This document shows, piece after piece, positions 60,936 to 64,000 of a stretch of 64,000 nucleotides of DNA. The DNA comes from Sediminibacillus dalangtanensis. GTDB taxonomy: Bacteria; Bacillota; Bacilli; Bacillales; Amphibacillaceae. Under the pieces are notes generated by a model. The model worked only from the letters and a program-made list of their open reading frames with translations, was not told the DNA's origin and ran no database searches. The position numbers were made by a program, and so were the translations under genes. The stretch covers positions 496,001 to 560,000 of the forward strand of contig NZ_CP046956.1 in the NCBI RefSeq assembly GCF_017792025.1, read 5' to 3'. The stretch's first letter is position 1. Each line of letters starts with the position of its first letter.

Positions 60936-61010
60936 TTATTCCCCAATACTGAAACTCGCGGAAGGACTCCGGCGATTTCGCGTTGAAGGGCAGGTGACTC
61001 CGTCGGCATA

Positions 61011-61505
61011 TTACCAGGAAACCTCTATAGGATCGAAGGTGATGCCTCGTGCTTCACCGCTTAAAGTATGAAGGACTGATTCAATAGTCAGTTCATACTT
61101 CCCACCTTCTTCCACGGTGAATGTTTGTTTGCCAGGAAAAGATTGATTGGGTTTGACAGTGGTTTGATAAGCAATATCCGGATAAACCATTTCATCGACA
61201 GCATCATCGCTTTTCAGGTTTATCATCCCGAATTGAATTATTGCCATTCCGTGGGTGAGTGTGACAGGCTTTTCCCCTGTATAGGTTAAAAGCCCTTCTA
61301 CGGTCAGCGTATCGGGAGAATGGGAATAAATTTTGGCAAGAAGATGGAAGTTATCCCTTTCTTTTTCCAATGTCATCGGTTCTTGTCCTGTTGTAAAACT
61401 GTTTTGCTTTTCCTGTTTTTCGGCTGCCTGGTTTTCCGAATCTCCACAGGCAGCCAGTAAACAGATTGCCGCCAGTAGAACTGCAAATATTGTTTTATTC
61501 TTCAT
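61011..61505 (-). CDS. hypothetical lipoprotein
   Basis: 164 residues. The signal peptide ends in lipobox LAAC (Cys20), followed by a Gln/Glu-rich linker. The mature domain is beta-rich (DTLTVEGLLTYTGEKPVTLT, then YELTIESVLHTLSGE), reminiscent of an Ig-like or BsuPI-type fold. It should be anchored on the outer face of the membrane. AGGAGGGG precedes the ATG. Function unknown. Confidence 0.82.
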   Translation of the reverse strand: MKNKTIFAVLLAAICLLAACGDSENQAAEKQEKQNSFTTGQEPMTLEKERDNFHLLAKIYSHSPDTLTVEGLLTYTGEKPVTLTHGMAIIQFGMINLKSDDAVDEMVYPDIAYQTTVKPNQSFPGKQTFTVEEGGKYELTIESVLHTLSGEARGITFDPIEVSW

Positions 61506-61631
61506 GTTATCCCCTCCTGCTTAAACAGTCGTCTCTCAGGGGGAGGGGTTTCTAAAGAAATTGTAAAGAAGAAAAGGAGTAGGACATAACATAACCCCAC
61601 TCTGAAAACCGAACTGGGATAGGGAAGACAA

Positions 61632-61682
61632 AAAACCCAACGATAGCTAATGCTTAGCATTTTCGAATATCGTTAGGTTATC
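61632..61682 (-). terminator. possible terminator between converging/tandem genes
   Basis: AACCCAACGATA pairs with TATCGTTAGGTT (one mismatch), with inner TGCT/AGCA. It lies just past the ZIP-like gene on the minus strand; no strong T tract. Confidence 0.5.
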
Positions 61683-61716
61683 GCTTTTGTTACTATGCTT
61701 TTTTCCCAGCTGCTTT

Positions 61717-62439
61717 TTACCAGTCAAAGATATACTTTAACGTTAAGGTGATCGCCGTATGGCTTAGGGCTCCGATTAAAAAGGCCGGCAAATGAGCGTT
61801 TTCTTCGGAAGGTAGTTCTTTTTTTAACACATTCAAAATCATCGCTCCGGAAATAAATGCGTATACAAGCGCCAGTACAAACGGTGGGAATGGAACGGCA
61901 ATTCCGGCTACCCAGCCGGTAAAAATACCGAATGCCAAAATGTAGCGACCGAATTTTTCATAGCGGAGGGCGTCTTCCCGCCATAAGTCATGTGAGACGG
62001 CCATATAGTGAAATCCTACTGCGACCCCATAAAAAGCTGCTTCCACCCCTTCGATATCCGTTCCAAATACAATAAAGGCGATCAGCATGTTATAGACACA
62101 GAAAAAAGCGATTTGAATCCAAAAGAAGCGGCCTTCGCCATTGGGGTGTTCCCTCTCCGCTTTATCCGCTGCTTTGTGGATGGCATAAAAGACTATTACG
62201 CCGATAAGTCCGATGAAGTACAGCTCCGTTTCCATTGTCAATCCACCGGCTTTGTCTCCGTAGTCCTCTTGTTGTTTATGCAGAGATGGCAGGACGTAGA
62301 CAAATACGTAAGAAACGGCGATCCCGCCTGAAAATGAAAGCCATCGTTCAGGGCCAAGCCGGGATGAAGCGATGATTTTGTTGGAGAATAATTGGACAAT
62401 CAAATAAACAATTCCAATAATGATACTGCCAGCAGACAC
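61717..62439 (-). CDS. ZIP-like multi-pass membrane protein
   Basis: 240 residues with seven to eight helices. GFHYMAVSHDLWREDALRYE in the middle and the C-terminal ISGAMILNVLKKELPSEENA resemble the metal-binding helices of ZIP transporters (the N/H..E..P..E pattern), but the first histidine motif is not canonical. It may transport a divalent metal or be a ZIP-fold relative. ATG start with a weak GGAGG (TGGAGGAAACCAAG). It is divergent from the TDT carrier. Confidence 0.72.
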   Translation of the reverse strand: MSAGSIIIGIVYLIVQLFSNKIIASSRLGPERWLSFSGGIAVSYVFVYVLPSLHKQQEDYGDKAGGLTMETELYFIGLIGVIVFYAIHKAADKAEREHPNGEGRFFWIQIAFFCVYNMLIAFIVFGTDIEGVEAAFYGVAVGFHYMAVSHDLWREDALRYEKFGRYILAFGIFTGWVAGIAVPFPPFVLALVYAFISGAMILNVLKKELPSEENAHLPAFLIGALSHTAITLTLKYIFDW

Positions 62440-62626
62440 TTGGTTTCCTCCATCCTGATGATTTTTCCGTCATTTCAGCGATTCCCTTGGGGCTTTTGCA
62501 ATAAACCAATATAACAAGTGCCAATCTGTTCCCTTTGCAGAGTGGCAGTAGACGTTTTACAATAAGAGCAGTGTTTTGTTTTATGTAAAAAGACGGGACG
62601 CAGGAACGGAATCGTAGGTGAACAGC

Positions 62627-63694
62627 ATGAAGGCATTTATCAAACAAACTGCATCGGAATTGTTTCCCGGTTGTTTTGCCATGGTAATGGCGACCGGAGC
62701 TTTATCGATTGCTGCAGAAGTACTTGGCATCGGGTGGATTGCCACCTCCTTATTGGTATTTAATATAGTCGTTTATCCACTGCTCTGGCTGCTGACGCTC
62801 ATTCGGCTGATCGGATACTTTCCGCTCTTGGCTGCAGATTTTGCCAACCATGCGAAAGGGCCTGGTTTTTTTACGTTGATTGCTGGTACATGTATGCTGG
62901 GCAGTCAATGGATCATTGTAACGGGGAACGCCTATCTGGCTTTCTGGCTGTGGGTAGTCGGCCTCGTTTTATGGTTGGCCATCATGTATAGTTTTTTTAC
63001 CATTGTCACGGTGCGAAAGGCGACGCCCACGCTGGAAATGGGAATAAATGGCGCCTGGCTTTTAGCTGTTGTGGCAGTCCAGTCCTTATCCATTTTAGGC
63101 AGTTTGTTAGCAGAAACATTGGAAACCGGGAAGCAGCTGATGTTGTTTCTGACTCTGAGCTTTCATTTGCTCGGATGCATGCTGTACATCATCCTGATTA
63201 CGCTGATTTTTTACAGGTTCATTTTTCTGAGGATGGAGCATGCGGAACTTACCCCGCCTTATTGGATCAATATGGGGGCAGTGGCGATCAGTACGATGGC
63301 TGGTTGTACCCTGTTGCTACATGGCGCCAGTTGGCAGCTGATTGATACAATCCGGCCGTTTCTGACGGGATTCACCCTATTTTTCTGGGTATTCGGGACC
63401 TGGTGGACCCCGCTTTTGCTGATTTTGTTTATATGGCGGCACTTGTACCATCGTTACCCGCTAAGCTATGAACCGCAGCAGTGGGGGATGGTGTTTCCGC
63501 TTGCGATGTACACAATCAGCACATTTTATTTAGCTACGGTGCTTCATCTGGATTTTTTGTTCTTCATCCCGGAGGTGATGGTATATGTCGCCATGACAGC
63601 TTGGTTGACCGTAACCATGGGATTACTTCGACATGTAGTCAAAAAATATCGTACTTATGAGGCAGATGGAAAGCAAACACAGCTTTACAGATGA
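62627..63694 (+). CDS. TDT-family (TehA/Mae-like) transporter
   Basis: 355 residues with ten helices. It opens with LFPGCFAMVMATGALSIAAE, the TDT signature, and contains GINGAWLLAVVAVQSLSILG with the family-typical Trp/Leu pattern. The family includes TehA (anion channel, tellurite resistance), malate permease Mae1 and SLAC1. Its substrate may be a C4-dicarboxylate or sulfite. ATG 62627 follows AGGTGA; GTG 62618 is an alternative. A DUF488 gene starts 15 bases after the stop and may be co-transcribed. Confidence 0.88.
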   Translation: MKAFIKQTASELFPGCFAMVMATGALSIAAEVLGIGWIATSLLVFNIVVYPLLWLLTLIRLIGYFPLLAADFANHAKGPGFFTLIAGTCMLGSQWIIVTGNAYLAFWLWVVGLVLWLAIMYSFFTIVTVRKATPTLEMGINGAWLLAVVAVQSLSILGSLLAETLETGKQLMLFLTLSFHLLGCMLYIILITLIFYRFIFLRMEHAELTPPYWINMGAVAISTMAGCTLLLHGASWQLIDTIRPFLTGFTLFFWVFGTWWTPLLLILFIWRHLYHRYPLSYEPQQWGMVFPLAMYTISTFYLATVLHLDFLFFIPEVMVYVAMTAWLTVTMGLLRHVVKKYRTYEADGKQTQLYR

Positions 63695-63709
63695 AGAGGA
63701 GGGCTAACG

Positions 63710-64000
63710 GTGCAGGTTAACAGAAAGCGGGTGTATGAGCAACCGGAAAACGAAGACGGTGTGCGCGTTTTGGTAGATCGGATTTGGCCTCGTGGTCTTA
63801 CGAAGCAAAAAGCGGCAGTGGATCATTGGCTGAAAGAGCTTGCACCGTCAACCGAACTGCGGAAATGGTTCCAGCATGATCCGATAAAGTTTCCGGAATT
63901 CAAACATAAATATATCCAGGAATTGGAGTCAGACGAAACAAAGAGAGAGCAAATCGATAAATTGGTAGCGATCATCAAAGAAAATCAGTCTGTGACACTC
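63710..64000 (+). CDS. DUF488 (YeaO-like) family protein, truncated by window end
   Basis: 97 codons lie in the window. RVLVDRIWPRGLTKQKAAVD, then HWLKELAPSTELRKWFQHDP, is the DUF488/YeaO signature; the usual full length is about 115-120 residues. Function unknown; small and cytoplasmic. The GTG start is 8 bases after GAGGAGGG. It follows the TDT gene closely. Confidence 0.9.
   Translation, partial: MQVNRKRVYEQPENEDGVRVLVDRIWPRGLTKQKAAVDHWLKELAPSTELRKWFQHDPIKFPEFKHKYIQELESDETKREQIDKLVAIIKENQSVTL

Overview
The window reads as a chromosomal segment of a spore-forming, probably moderately halophilic member of the Bacillaceae (Virgibacillus/Oceanobacillus/Halobacillus-like). The evidence is an ectoine hydroxylase (EctD), sporulation genes (Sda, CotF-type coat proteins, PdaA), SinR/SinI, MreBH, CtsR-controlled ClpE, RsbQ/RsbP, GsiB-type KGG repeats, and Bacillus-like ribosome binding sites. 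Both window ends cut genes: an RND efflux pump at the left and a DUF488 protein at the right.

Layout. 1-4.4 kb: RND efflux transporter and an ectD that stands apart from any ectABC genes. 4.8-7.2 kb: two coat proteins, a small XRE regulator, and a 43-codon sda gene behind DnaA-box-like sites. 7.2-9.7 kb: HAD phosphatase, aminoglycoside nucleotidyltransferase, YdcF protein. 9.8-13.7 kb: a complete matrix-fibre module. Here sinR-sinI (in that order) is divergent from a TasA/CalY-type fibre gene, tapA, sipW and a TasA-like protein with an LPDTA sortase signal, and the shared intergenic region carries SinR-type palindromes. 13.8-24.5 kb: housekeeping and small genes, a family-4-like uracil-DNA glycosylase without iron-sulfur cysteines, an orphan MurE-like ligase, mreBH, yflJ, an SRAP protein and a PAS-GGDEF-EAL protein. 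24.6-39.8 kb: gene content resembling the B. subtilis yfk/yfj region (LMW-PTP, YfkI, YfkH, a YfkF-like MFS, YfkD, YfkC-like MscS, PdaA, a YfjP-like glycosylase), interrupted by an amino-acid ABC importer without ATPase, ribokinase, OsmC, YczE and a Na+/H+ antiporter-type carrier. 39.8-51.5 kb: a TPR protein, an acyl-CoA synthetase with a CcpA-type site, ClpE, an MBL-fold protein, a KGG-repeat stress protein behind a SigB-type promoter, a DDAH-like hydrolase, YwiC and tRNA-Ala(GGC). 52-64 kb: an unknown protein, rsbQ-rsbP, an ABC-F antibiotic-resistance-type ATPase behind a long structured leader, an APC permease with AdaA, a DUF4097 remnant, small lipoproteins and membrane proteins, and a TDT-family carrier.

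Two dispersed non-coding repeat families run through the intergenic spaces. One is a roughly 175-bp, strongly structured element (two full copies and one shortened copy). The other is a family of short GGGGTCAGTCCCC / GGGGACTGTCCCC palindromes in clusters. Functional threads are biofilm matrix control (SinR/SinI/TasA/TapA/SipW), energy-stress signalling into SigB (RsbQP, a KGG protein with a SigB-like promoter), envelope shape (MreBH, MurE-like, PdaA), and possible drug-responsive attenuation (ABC-F leader).
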